A DNA stretch of 10,332 nucleotides from Microbacterium sp. (GCA_031286555.1 JAITUD010000493.1:1-10332); one strand, 5' to 3'. Counted from the first letter of the stretch, positions 1-7,405 are shown. Numbers and translations: made by a program. Notes: generated by a model not told the origin, from the letters alone.

Positions 1-464
1 CCGGCGACGAGGTCCTCGACGCCGGAGGTGGGATCGACGAGCTTGACCTCCGGGACCTGCAGCGCCATCGCGTTGACGGTGAAGTCGCGGCGCAGCAGGT
101 CGCCCGAGATGTCGTCGCCGAACTCGACGACCGGCTTGCGGGTGGTGCCGTCGTAGCTGTCGGCGCGGTAGGTGGTGATCTCGACCTGCTCGCCCTGCAC
201 GCGGGCGCCGATCGTGCCGAAGGCACGGCCGATGTCCCACTGCGCCGTCGAGATCGGCGTGACGATGCGGAGGATGTCGTCGGGCCGCGCGCTCGTGGTG
301 AAGTCGAGGTCGTGCGTGGGCCGACCGAGCAGCGCGTCGCGCACCGGACCGCCGACCACGGCGAGCTCGAAGCCCGCCGCAGCGAAGGCGTCGGCCAGGG
401 TGCGGACGACAGGATGCGCGGCGAGCGCGCCGAGTCGGGACAGGCCCTCGGCCATGTTGAGCAT
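1..464 (-). CDS. cca: CCA tRNA nucleotidyltransferase, N-terminal part (runs off left edge)
   Basis: This enzyme adds or repairs the 3'-CCA end of tRNAs in the cytoplasm, using CTP and ATP. About 154 N-terminal residues are present; the rest of the gene lies left of the window, and I recall actinobacterial homologues at roughly 470-480 aa. The nucleotidyltransferase head is clear: VGGPVRDALLG (about residues 37-47), the catalytic metal-binding DLD in HDLDFTT (Asp52 and Asp54), and the RRDFTVNAMA motif (about 125-134) typical of class II CCA/poly(A) polymerases. I chose the ATG at 464-462; a second in-frame ATG at 455-453 is possible. A GGAA stretch just upstream of the first ATG is only a weak ribosome binding site. 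The gene is transcribed away from the phospholipase-like gene across a 45-bp spacer. It is a housekeeping gene and probably unrelated in function to the phosphatases to its right. Confidence 0.93.
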   Translation of the reverse strand, partial: MLNMAEGLSRLGALAAHPVVRTLADAFAAAGFELAVVGGPVRDALLGRPTHDLDFTTSARPDDILRIVTPISTAQWDIGRAFGTIGARVQGEQVEITTYRADSYDGTTRKPVVEFGDDISGDLLRRDFTVNAMALQVPEVKLVDPTSGVEDLVA

Positions 465-479
465 GGGTTCCAGGGTACC

Positions 480-496
480 GGGGCGGACACCGCCCC
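480..496. promoter_or_regulatory. Perfect palindrome between divergent genes (possible operator)
   Basis: GGGGCGG (480-486) and CCGCCCC (490-496) are perfect inverted repeats around a 3-base centre. The palindrome fills much of the 45-bp spacer between the cca start (464) and the phospholipase-like start (510). It ends one base before the TAGGAT taken as that gene's -10 box, which is where a repressor site would sit. It could instead form a short hairpin in a transcript reading toward cca. No regulator is identified, and in GC-rich DNA a 7-bp arm can arise by chance. Confidence 0.4.
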
Positions 497-497
497 A

Positions 498-503
498 TAG
501 GAT
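498..503 (+). promoter_or_regulatory. Putative -10 box of a leaderless promoter for the phospholipase-like gene
   Basis: TAGGAT fits the TANNNT pattern of actinobacterial -10 elements and ends 6 bases before the ATG at 510, so transcription would start at or next to the A of the start codon. No Shine-Dalgarno sequence precedes that ATG, which agrees with a leaderless mRNA. At 17-bp spacing the -35 position (475-480, GTACCG) does not resemble TTGACA. The call therefore rests on the -10 box, its spacing and the missing ribosome binding site. Confidence 0.5.
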
Positions 504-509
504 CGGCGC

Positions 510-2258
510 ATGGATGCAGAGCCACAGGAGGAATCGGATGCCGAGAAGCAGCGCCCTTCGAGGCGCGGCTTTCTGAAGATCGGCGGTGCCGCCGCGGCCG
601 GTCTGGTCGTGGGCGGAGCCGGAGGCGCGGCGATCGCAGCATCCATCGCCGCGCGTGACGAGAGGTTCGAGTCCGACCCCGAGTACGCGGCGCTCGCGCC
701 GCGGCATCAGCCCGGCTTCGACCATGTCGTGGTGCTGATGGGCGAGAACCGCTCCTTCGACAACCTGCTCGGCTACCTGTACTCCAAGACCGACCTGCCC
801 GCCGGCGAGACGTTCGCCGGTCTGGCGTTCGGCGATCACGCGAACACCGCGCCCGACGGAACCCGCATCCCGGCGCATGTGTATGCGGGCGCGACCGATC
901 GGATCATGAGCTACCCCGATCCCGACCCGGGCGAGGAGTACCCGCACGTCAACACGCAGCTGTTCGGCACGGTCGATCCGCCCGGCAACGCGAATGTGCC
1001 TGCGGGGAGGATGACGGCGCCGTTCAACGCGCCGAAGGAGGGGAAGAAGCCGACGATGGACGGCTTCGTCACCGACTACGTGCACCACGTGACCCAGCTG
1101 GGCGGCGGGAGGAAGCCGTCGGCCGAGGAGGTCGCGCGCATCATGGGCTCCTTCTCGCCCGACATGCTGCCCACCCTCTCGACCCTCGCGCGCGAGTTCG
1201 CGGTGTTCGATCACTGGTACGCCGGGGTGCCGTCTCAGACGTTCTGCAACCGCTCGTTCTTCCACGCATCCACCTCGCACGGATTCGTGACCAACCACTT
1301 CGACGGCGGCTACGAGAAGTGGCTCAGCGCCGACCCGGCGCCGACGATCTTCAACAGCCTCGAGGATGCCGGCAAGACCTGGCGCATCTACTTCGACAAG
1401 CTGCAGATGGTCTCGTTCACCGGTTTCATCCACGCACCGGTGCTGGAGAAGTTCTGGAAGACCGAGCACTTCGGCACCATGGAGGACTTCTACGCCGACG
1501 CCAAGAACGGCACGCTGCCCGCGTACGCGTTCATCGAGCCGCGGATGATCTACGACCACAACGACTTCCACCCGCCGTTCGGCACCCTGCGCGAGAGCGT
1601 CGTCGACGGGACGACGTTCGTCGACAGCGCGCAGTCCGACGTGCGGGCGGGCGACGCGCTGGTGCACGACGTGTACACGGCGATCAGGCGCAGCGCCTCG
1701 CCGAAGGGCTCGAACGCGGTGAACACCCTGCTGCTGATCACGTTCGACGAGCACGGCGGATGCTACGACCACGTGCCGCCGCCCGCGGCGACGCCGCCGG
1801 ACGAGGCCGGCGCCGGCGAGATGGGCTTCGACTTCGACCGGCTCGGATGCCGCGTGCCGGCGATCGCCGTGTCGGCGTACACCGCACGGAACACGATCAT
1901 CCACGACGAGATGCACCACGGCGCGGTGATCGCCACGCTGAACCGGCTGCACGGGATGGAGCCGCTGACCGCCAGGGACAACGGGGCCAACGACCTGTTC
2001 TCGGTGGTGAACCTGCAGAAGCCGCGGCATCCGGCCGACTGGCCCGAGACCACCCCGGCGTTCACTCCCCCGAACCCGGAGGCGACCCCGGTGCATCCGG
2101 CGCACGCGAACAAGGACAAGCCGCTCACGCCGCCCGCGCAGGGCGTGCTCGGGCTGCTGCTGGCGAAGTCTGGCCTGCCGGCCTCGCGCATGCCGAAGAC
2201 GTTCGGCGACGCCTACGAGCTGCTCGACGAGGAGGGCAAGGGGCTGTTCGGGCGCTGA
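510..2258 (+). CDS. Tat-exported phospholipase C / phosphoesterase-family protein
   Basis: The 582-aa protein belongs to the bacterial phosphatidylcholine-type phospholipase C / acid phosphatase AcpA-like family (alkaline-phosphatase fold), which hydrolyses phosphodiesters or phosphomonoesters outside the cytoplasm. A twin-arginine signal, SRRGFLKIGG (residues 17-26), is followed by an Ala/Gly-rich hydrophobic stretch to about residue 49, so export should be folded via Tat. Family landmarks are HVVVLMGENRSFDNLLGY (72-89) with metal-site Glu79/Asn80, PSQTFCNRSFFHAST (241-255), AFIEPRMIYDHNDFHPP (340-356), and the metal-binding TFDEHGGCYDH (411-421, with Asp413, Glu414, His415). No lipid anchor or LPXTG-type motif is visible, so it is probably released or loosely wall-associated. 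The start is the ATG at 510, the only one that keeps the Tat signal in frame; it appears leaderless. The gene stands alone, divergent from cca and convergent with the large surface phosphoesterase. Substrate is not decided by sequence: phospholipids, teichoic-acid-like polymers or phosphomonoesters are all possible. Confidence 0.9.
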   Translation: MDAEPQEESDAEKQRPSRRGFLKIGGAAAAGLVVGGAGGAAIAASIAARDERFESDPEYAALAPRHQPGFDHVVVLMGENRSFDNLLGYLYSKTDLPAGETFAGLAFGDHANTAPDGTRIPAHVYAGATDRIMSYPDPDPGEEYPHVNTQLFGTVDPPGNANVPAGRMTAPFNAPKEGKKPTMDGFVTDYVHHVTQLGGGRKPSAEEVARIMGSFSPDMLPTLSTLAREFAVFDHWYAGVPSQTFCNRSFFHASTSHGFVTNHFDGGYEKWLSADPAPTIFNSLEDAGKTWRIYFDKLQMVSFTGFIHAPVLEKFWKTEHFGTMEDFYADAKNGTLPAYAFIEPRMIYDHNDFHPPFGTLRESVVDGTTFVDSAQSDVRAGDALVHDVYTAIRRSASPKGSNAVNTLLLITFDEHGGCYDHVPPPAATPPDEAGAGEMGFDFDRLGCRVPAIAVSAYTARNTIIHDEMHHGAVIATLNRLHGMEPLTARDNGANDLFSVVNLQKPRHPADWPETTPAFTPPNPEATPVHPAHANKDKPLTPPAQGVLGLLLAKSGLPASRMPKTFGDAYELLDEEGKGLFGR

Positions 2259-2283
2259 CGCACGCCGCCCGCCGGCCGATCTG

Positions 2284-2368
2284 GTGCGGATGCAGGGAAC
2301 CGTGCCGCCTCGTCTGGAGAGCGAGCGGCGTGTCGCCCTCCAGACGTACAGACTCCCTGCATCCGTAC
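2284..2368. terminator. Two-tier inverted repeat, probable bidirectional terminator
   Basis: The spacer between two converging genes holds nested inverted repeats. The outer arms are 2284-2298 and 2354-2368 (15 bp, with one G-T pair as the only imperfection; core GGATGCAGGGA / TCCCTGCATCC). The inner arms are CGTCTGGAG (2311-2319) and CTCCAGACG (2338-2346), perfect over 9 bp. A further 4-bp GCGA/TCGC pair (2321-2324 with 2333-2336) closes an 8-base loop. The structure begins 25 bases after the plus-strand stop and 7 bases after the minus-strand stop. It lacks a clear U-run in either direction, so it is either an actinobacterial terminator without a U tail or a palindromic dispersed element used as one. 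Confidence 0.65.
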
Positions 2369-2375
2369 CCGCTGG

Positions 2376-5300
2376 TCAGCCGAGCCGGCGGTCGCGCCGC
2401 CCGCGGGCGAACAGGATGCCGCCTGCGGCGAGCGCGAGCAGCGCGCCGGCGCCGAGGGCGATCGGCCAGGCGGTCGAGCCGCCGGTGGTGGCCAGAGCAC
2501 CGGACCGGGAGGAGCCGGAGCCCTGAGCGTTGCCGTCCTGACCGCCGGAGCCGTTCCCGTGTCCTCTGCCGCCGCTGCCGCCGCTGCCGTTCCCGCCGCC
2601 GTTGTTCCCGCCGCCGTTGTTCCCGCCGTTGCCGTTCCCGCCGCCGTGCTTGCCGGTCGCGGTGAAGGTGCGGACCTCGCTGTACTCGACGCCACCATAC
2701 GGACCGGTGGTGCGCACGTACCAGCCGTGCTCCGCCGGAGCAGCCGCCGCACGGGCCTTCGCCTTGCCCTTGGCCGGGCCGAGGCCCTTCCAGGTCACGG
2801 AGGTCTTCTCGCCGCTGACGACGTCCTTCACGCAGTCGATCTGGTTCGTCGTGAGGATGTCGGCGCGGAACGAGTCCGTCGACAGGGTCTTCGCCACCGG
2901 ACGGATGCCGCCTGCGGCGTAGGGGATCTCGAACTCCTGCATGCCGGCGGGGCTGTTCAGCGACGCCTCATCCGAGTCGAAGTCGTCCAGCGACGGCGAG
3001 TAGGTGCGCACGATGATGCGGCCCTTCTCGTTGTCGAAATGCAGCAGACGCAGGTAGCCCTGGCCGCCCTCCGGCAGCGCCTGGTAGTCGAACAGCATCG
3101 ACGTGACGGTGCGGTCGGCGACGCCGTCTCCGTCGTCGTCGAACTCGTCCATGCGGGTGTAGGCGTCGTGGTAGTGCCCCGAGCCCACCGCGATCACGTT
3201 CGCGTTCGGCGCCACGACCTCGTCGTAGATCCGCTGCGGGAACGGGCCCAGGCCGCCGGTGGTGAGCATGTACTCGTGCAGGTTGATCATGACCTTGCGC
3301 TCCGGGTACTGCCGGATGACCTGGTTCATCCAGGCGATGTCCTCGGAGTTCGAGGCGGTGTCGTTCGGGTCGGGCCAGCCCATGTAGAGCATGAGCAGGT
3401 CGACGCCGTCGGCGCTCACCAGGTCGTAGTGCCCGCGGTTGTCCTTGTAGGAGCCGCCGTACCAGGGGTTCTTTGCGAACCGCTTCTCACCGAAGTACGA
3501 GCTGTACGGACCGTAGTTCCCCTCGAAGTGGCCGACGTCGTGGTTTCCGGCCAGCACGCCGTACGGCATGCCCGCGTCATCGAGGATCTTGTACGCGTCA
3601 TCCGCGTTCTGCCACTGGTGCTCCTCGTTCTGGTTGTCGACGATGTCACCGGTGTGCGTGACGTACTGCAGGTTGAGGTCGTCGCGCTGGTCCACCAGGA
3701 ACCTGTTGATCTTCAGCTGGTGCTGGTACCAGGCATCCGTTCCTCCGGTGCCCGCACGCTTGCCCTCGTTGCTGTTGTAGTACTGCGTGTCCGACTCCCA
3801 GGCCAGCGTGAAGTCGTACTGGTCGCGCGGCGTCGCGCCCGCGTTGTAGGGCGTGACCTGCGAGTCGCGGCCGCTGAGGTCGGTCGCGGCCCACCCCTCG
3901 GAGTGCTGCACCAGGAACGTGATCCTGCCGTCCTTCGCATGCCCGGCGACCGGCACCTGCGCCTCGAGGGTGAACGAGGTGGGAGCGCCGCCGGTGGTGA
4001 CGTGGCGGTCCACCTCCTGCCAGCCGCCCTTCACGTCCTGCACGTAGAGCAGCACCTTGGCGTCAGCGTTCGCGGATCCCTCCCAGGCGACCCTGGCATC
4101 GGATCCGTCCTGCGCGCCGGCGGGGACGTCGACCGTGAACAGCTGATACGGCATGGCGGTCTTCGAGGTCTCGGCGACCTCGATTCCGTCCATGCGGGTC
4201 AGCTTCGCCAGCTCGTCCGCGGACAGCGCCCTCGCGTCGCCTCGGTCGCTCGACCGGCTGTCGGTCGTGGTGCCCGTGGCGACCTGCACCGCGGCATCCG
4301 TCGGCACGTACCGGTAGCCCTCTGCGAAGCAGAGCTCGAGGCGGTCGTCGACGTTGGAGCCGGGGCTGGCGACCAGATCGACCTTGTCGGCGTCGATCTT
4401 CGCGCCGTCGTCGGGGCTGATCAGCGTGGTGTGCGGCTTCTCGTCGGCCGTCGAGAACGCGATCGTGCTCGTGGAGCTGTTGCCGACCCTGTCCTTCGCC
4501 GTGATCACGGCGACGTGGTCGCCGGGCTCGAGCGTCAGCGAGGACGTCTTCAGCGGCAGCGCGATCTCCTTGTCGTCGAGCGTCGCGCTGACGCTGTCGA
4601 AGCCGGAGCCCTCATCGGTCACGGTCGCGTCGATCGTGAAGTCGCCGCGGTACTGGCGGCCGTCGGTGATCGTGCTGTCGATGCGGGGTGCGGTGTTGTC
4701 GACACGCACCGTGCGCGTCGCGGTGCGCTCGCCCTCGGATGCCGTGACGACGTGCTCGCCGTCCGCGACGGACGTGGTGTCCCACGTCGTCGAGACCGAG
4801 TCGAAGGCGTCCTCGGGGATGTCGAACGTGAAGAGGATGTAGACGAGGTTCGCATCGCTGAGCGCGATCCGCTCCGCGGCATCCGCCGGGCACGCCCGCT
4901 CGACGGGCTCCTTGCCCTCGCCGGCTCCCGTGCAGAGAGTCGGATGCAGCACCCGGCCGTCCGGCAGCACGAGGCGCGGGTTCATCATGGTGAAGTCGTC
5001 GTTGTTCTCGTCGAGGTTCGGCTCGGGCCAGGCCTTCGTGCCGGCGTACACGCCGAGCGTGATCTTCTCGCCGCGCACGACCTGGTCCACGGGCACCTCG
5101 GCGTCGACCGTGACGATGCGGTCGTAATAGCCCTCATCGAAGATCTTCAGCACATCGTCACCGAGCTTGAGGCCGTTGCGGAAGAACGAGTCGGTGCTGG
5201 TCGCCTCGATCGCGAACCTCGGCGCCTTCTCGAGCGACGACCGGGGGTCTGCGAGCGGCAAGCCGTCGACCCCGATCGAGAGCCGGCCCGGGTCGCCGTC

Positions 5301-7268
5301 GGTGGTGCCGACGATCGGCGTCCGGGCGTTGACGTACTGCCCGTCGGCCACGTTCAGCCGCACGGGCTCGACGGGCGAGTCGTCCAGCACGATCCGCACC
5401 GGGCCGAGAGTGGTCTCCAGCGTGCCGTCGCCGGCGGTGACCGAGTACTCCACCCAGCGCTTGCCGTAGACGTCGACGGCCGGGATCGAGTAGAGATAGC
5501 GTCCGGCCGTGCTGAAGGTGAGGTTGCGCTGCTCGGTGCCGCCCAGGCTGTCCTTCAGCGTGAGGGTCACCCGGCGCACCAGCACGTCGTCGGTGATGTC
5601 GAAGCCGAGCTCGATGCCGCCCGAGTCCGGCACCTCCGAGCCGCCGGTGAGGTCGACGATCCTCGGCGCCGTCCCGGCATCCGGGTAGGGCACGAACGAC
5701 GGCGCGACCTGCGCGTCGGTCGCCCTGCCCGGTGTCGGGGTCGCGAGGCCCAGGATGGTCTGCGTGCTGCCGGCCGGATCGGCCGGAGTCCACATCGCCG
5801 CCGGGTCCGCAGGGCTCCAGGCGTACTGGATGGCGGTCGTCGGCGTGGTCTGCGTGTCATCGAAGTAGAAGGCGCGCGAGACCACGTGGCCCGACTTCGT
5901 CTGCAGCTGCAGACCGCGGGACCCGCCGTTGGCCATACCGCCGGATGCGATGGTGAGAATGCTCACGCCGAGCTTCAGATCGCTGCCCATCGCCTTGTTG
6001 AAGTCGGCGACGGTGAGTCCGGCGGCCACGACGGCCGGGTTCTGGATCCAGAGCACCAGTGTCTCGCCCGCGGCGATGGTCGGCTCGCCGGGGCCCGCGG
6101 GCCACAGCGTCGACGAGAGCGCCTTCGGGCTGGTCAGGTCGTTGTCCGTGGTCAGGTAGGCGAGCACGTAGTCACCGAAGTCCACCGGCTTGTCCGAGGC
6201 GTTGTAGACCTCGATGTACTCGTAGGCGTCGGAACCCGAGACATTCGCCGTGTCGGGGGCCACCTCGGTGATCTGCAGCAGCGGACCGTCGGAATCCGGG
6301 TCGGTCGGCTTGGTCAGTGCGCTGGTCACCTGCAGGGCGGTGATCGCTCCGGGCGTCGGCGCCGCAGTCGCGCCGGTCACGTCGTACTCCAGGAGGCGGG
6401 CCTCCGGGCTGCCGATCAGATCGGGCACCCCGAACTGCGCGTTCCACGGGGTCGAGCCGTTGCCGTCGTCGGCGGGCACCCACGCCCGGCTGAGGGTCTT
6501 GCCCGCGGCATCCGTCAGGCTGAACCCGCGGTTGCCGCTGTTCGCGAACCCGCCCTGCGGGCCGAACCGGAAGATCGGCGCGGCGGCATCCGTCATGCCG
6601 TAGAACGTGCGGAACTGGTCCTTCGTGAGTGCGCGACGGGGGTCGCCGTCGGCGTAGTTCATCCAGAGCACGGCGACGCCGCCGGCCGGGATCACGGCCG
6701 GCGCGTCCGCCTCGCCGTCGAGGTGGATCAGCGGCTGCACGGTGCCGGTGTTCCACTTGGACGTGTGGTACCTCACCTGGATGCCGGCGGCCTCGAGGTC
6801 GATCGGCTTGTCGGTGGTGTTCGTGACCTCGAGGTACTCGTACTCATCGGCGCCCGGGTTGTCGCCCTGGATCTCGGTGATCACCAGCGGCCAGTGCGCG
6901 CCGGCGTTTCCGTCGCTGCCGGCGACCGGAGCTGCGGGCGTCTCACTCGGGGCGGGGGCCGGCGTCGGGGCATCCGGCGTCTGCTCCGGCGCGGGGGCCG
7001 TCGTCGGGATGGGAGCCGGGGCGGTCTCCTCGGGAGCGGGTGTCTGGGTCGGCTCGGGCGCAGGAGTCTCGGTCGGATCGGCCGTCGGAGTCGGCGCCGG
7101 CCCCGTGGGGCTCGGCTCCGGAGTGGGAGTGCCCCCCTCGCTCACGCTCGGGTCGTCCTGGGCAAAGGCCGGGACGGCGGATGTCGGAAGCGCTGCGGCG
7201 CACAGCGTCGCCGCGACCACCGCGGCGAGCGCACCCGCGCCGGCACGGCGGAGAGCTTTGGGGAGCAT
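2376..7268 (-). CDS. Giant wall-anchored lamin-tail / Ig-like / calcineurin-like metallophosphoesterase
   Basis: The 1630-aa protein is secreted and apparently sortase-anchored. In order it has: a signal peptide (1-36, likely cut after AFA); a Pro/Thr/Glu stalk (about 47-116); two lamin-tail-like domains (about 126-310 and 328-515) that resemble each other (LVITEIQGDN...EYLEV; LQITEVAPDT...EYIEV); Ig-like beta domains (about 530-940, including VDNTAPRIDSTITDG at 856-870); and another beta-rich segment to about 1150. The metallophosphoesterase domain follows (about 1151-1425), with SDTQ (Asp1160, Gln1162), GDIVDN (1207-1212), GNHD (1241-1244), His1331 in NLHEYM, and GHYH (1364-1367). A DDDGDGVAD loop (1377-1385) looks calcium-binding. 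The C-terminus has a beta domain, a Gly/Asn-rich linker (1541-1585), LATTG (1592-1596), a membrane helix (about 1600-1620) and an Arg-rich tail, as in class E sortase substrates. Gln replaces the usual His of the DxH metal motif. The ATG at 7268 gives a proper signal peptide, though the ribosome site (CAGG, well upstream) is poor. The substrate is unknown; a nucleotidase or phosphodiesterase acting at the surface is plausible. Confidence 0.92.
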   Translation of the reverse strand: MLPKALRRAGAGALAAVVAATLCAAALPTSAVPAFAQDDPSVSEGGTPTPEPSPTGPAPTPTADPTETPAPEPTQTPAPEETAPAPIPTTAPAPEQTPDAPTPAPAPSETPAAPVAGSDGNAGAHWPLVITEIQGDNPGADEYEYLEVTNTTDKPIDLEAAGIQVRYHTSKWNTGTVQPLIHLDGEADAPAVIPAGGVAVLWMNYADGDPRRALTKDQFRTFYGMTDAAAPIFRFGPQGGFANSGNRGFSLTDAAGKTLSRAWVPADDGNGSTPWNAQFGVPDLIGSPEARLLEYDVTGATAAPTPGAITALQVTSALTKPTDPDSDGPLLQITEVAPDTANVSGSDAYEYIEVYNASDKPVDFGDYVLAYLTTDNDLTSPKALSSTLWPAGPGEPTIAAGETLVLWIQNPAVVAAGLTVADFNKAMGSDLKLGVSILTIASGGMANGGSRGLQLQTKSGHVVSRAFYFDDTQTTPTTAIQYAWSPADPAAMWTPADPAGSTQTILGLATPTPGRATDAQVAPSFVPYPDAGTAPRIVDLTGGSEVPDSGGIELGFDITDDVLVRRVTLTLKDSLGGTEQRNLTFSTAGRYLYSIPAVDVYGKRWVEYSVTAGDGTLETTLGPVRIVLDDSPVEPVRLNVADGQYVNARTPIVGTTDGDPGRLSIGVDGLPLADPRSSLEKAPRFAIEATSTDSFFRNGLKLGDDVLKIFDEGYYDRIVTVDAEVPVDQVVRGEKITLGVYAGTKAWPEPNLDENNDDFTMMNPRLVLPDGRVLHPTLCTGAGEGKEPVERACPADAAERIALSDANLVYILFTFDIPEDAFDSVSTTWDTTSVADGEHVVTASEGERTATRTVRVDNTAPRIDSTITDGRQYRGDFTIDATVTDEGSGFDSVSATLDDKEIALPLKTSSLTLEPGDHVAVITAKDRVGNSSTSTIAFSTADEKPHTTLISPDDGAKIDADKVDLVASPGSNVDDRLELCFAEGYRYVPTDAAVQVATGTTTDSRSSDRGDARALSADELAKLTRMDGIEVAETSKTAMPYQLFTVDVPAGAQDGSDARVAWEGSANADAKVLLYVQDVKGGWQEVDRHVTTGGAPTSFTLEAQVPVAGHAKDGRITFLVQHSEGWAATDLSGRDSQVTPYNAGATPRDQYDFTLAWESDTQYYNSNEGKRAGTGGTDAWYQHQLKINRFLVDQRDDLNLQYVTHTGDIVDNQNEEHQWQNADDAYKILDDAGMPYGVLAGNHDVGHFEGNYGPYSSYFGEKRFAKNPWYGGSYKDNRGHYDLVSADGVDLLMLYMGWPDPNDTASNSEDIAWMNQVIRQYPERKVMINLHEYMLTTGGLGPFPQRIYDEVVAPNANVIAVGSGHYHDAYTRMDEFDDDGDGVADRTVTSMLFDYQALPEGGQGYLRLLHFDNEKGRIIVRTYSPSLDDFDSDEASLNSPAGMQEFEIPYAAGGIRPVAKTLSTDSFRADILTTNQIDCVKDVVSGEKTSVTWKGLGPAKGKAKARAAAAPAEHGWYVRTTGPYGGVEYSEVRTFTATGKHGGGNGNGGNNGGGNNGGGNGSGGSGGRGHGNGSGGQDGNAQGSGSSRSGALATTGGSTAWPIALGAGALLALAAGGILFARGRRDRRLG
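2590..2645 (-). repeat. Short tandem repeat encoding Gly/Asn-rich linker
   Basis: Two perfect 15-bp units TTCCCGCCGCCGTTG (2590-2604 and 2605-2619) are followed by diverged copies to 2645. On the coding strand they encode GGGNN-type repeats just before the LATTG sorting motif of the 1630-aa surface protein. Being a multiple of three, copy-number change would lengthen or shorten the linker without shifting frame. Confidence 0.8.
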
Positions 7269-7329
7269 GACGGAAGAGACCTGTTTCGACGAGGGACGCG
7301 GCAGAGGTGCCGCTCTCCTGTCTAGGGAT

Positions 7330-7393
7330 CCCAGGTGGCCCGCAGGTGTCCGTCAGGCGACTTCCGCGCCCCGGAGGTGAATTCTCGGCGAAC
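7330..7393 (-). promoter_or_regulatory. PHO-box-like array of 11-bp direct repeats upstream of the large surface phosphoesterase
   Basis: Read on the minus strand, the units are GTTCGCCGAGA (7393-7383), ATTCACCTCCG (7382-7372), a 9-base gap, AGTCGCCTGAC (7362-7352), GGACACCTGCG (7351-7341) and GGCCACCTGGG (7340-7330). Against the Streptomyces PhoP direct-repeat consensus as I recall it, G(G/T)TCAYYYR(G/C)G, they match 8, 9, 7, 10 and 10 of 11 positions. The two best abut exactly, so CACCTG recurs 11 bp apart, as expected for a response regulator binding one face of the helix. The array ends 61 bases before the start codon at 7268. A TAGACA (7324-7319) could be a poor -10 box. Downstream, 7269-7329 holds only a minor 5-bp hairpin (7298-7313). 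PhoP control is an inference. Confidence 0.5.
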
Positions 7394-7403
7394 GTCGCTC
7401 GAG
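7384..7403 (-). terminator. Weak hairpin just after the small membrane-protein gene
   Basis: On the minus strand CTCG-(A)-GCGA pairs with TCGC-CGAG around a CGT loop, giving 8 bp with one bulged A. It begins 2 bases after the stop codon (7408-7406). There is no U-run, so it is at best an inefficient terminator, and some read-through into the downstream surface-protein gene is possible. It overlaps the first unit of the PHO-box-like array. Confidence 0.35.
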
Positions 7404-7405
7404 GA

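Noticed and set aside
172..576. A 134-codon plus-strand frame opposite cca
   Set aside because: The minus-strand frame carries all CCA-enzyme motifs; this one is Ser/Arg/Pro-rich shadow sequence.
1319..2665. A 448-codon plus-strand frame overlapping the phospholipase-like gene and the convergent spacer
   Set aside because: Very Arg-rich, out of frame with a well-supported gene, and runs through the terminator hairpin.
6950..7130. Repetitive-looking DNA near the start of the surface protein, considered as a CRISPR or tandem repeat
   Set aside because: It is irregular Pro/Thr/Glu-rich stalk coding sequence without fixed repeat or spacer lengths.
2559..7325. A 1588-codon open frame on the plus strand, opposite the 1630-aa surface protein
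   Set aside because: It is the antisense shadow of a GC-rich gene: the translation is Arg/Val/Asp/Gly/His-rich with no motifs, whereas the minus-strand frame has a signal peptide, full catalytic motifs and an anchor.
7325..7332. GGGATCCC palindrome
   Set aside because: An 8-bp palindrome of this kind is likely by chance and has no matching partner site.
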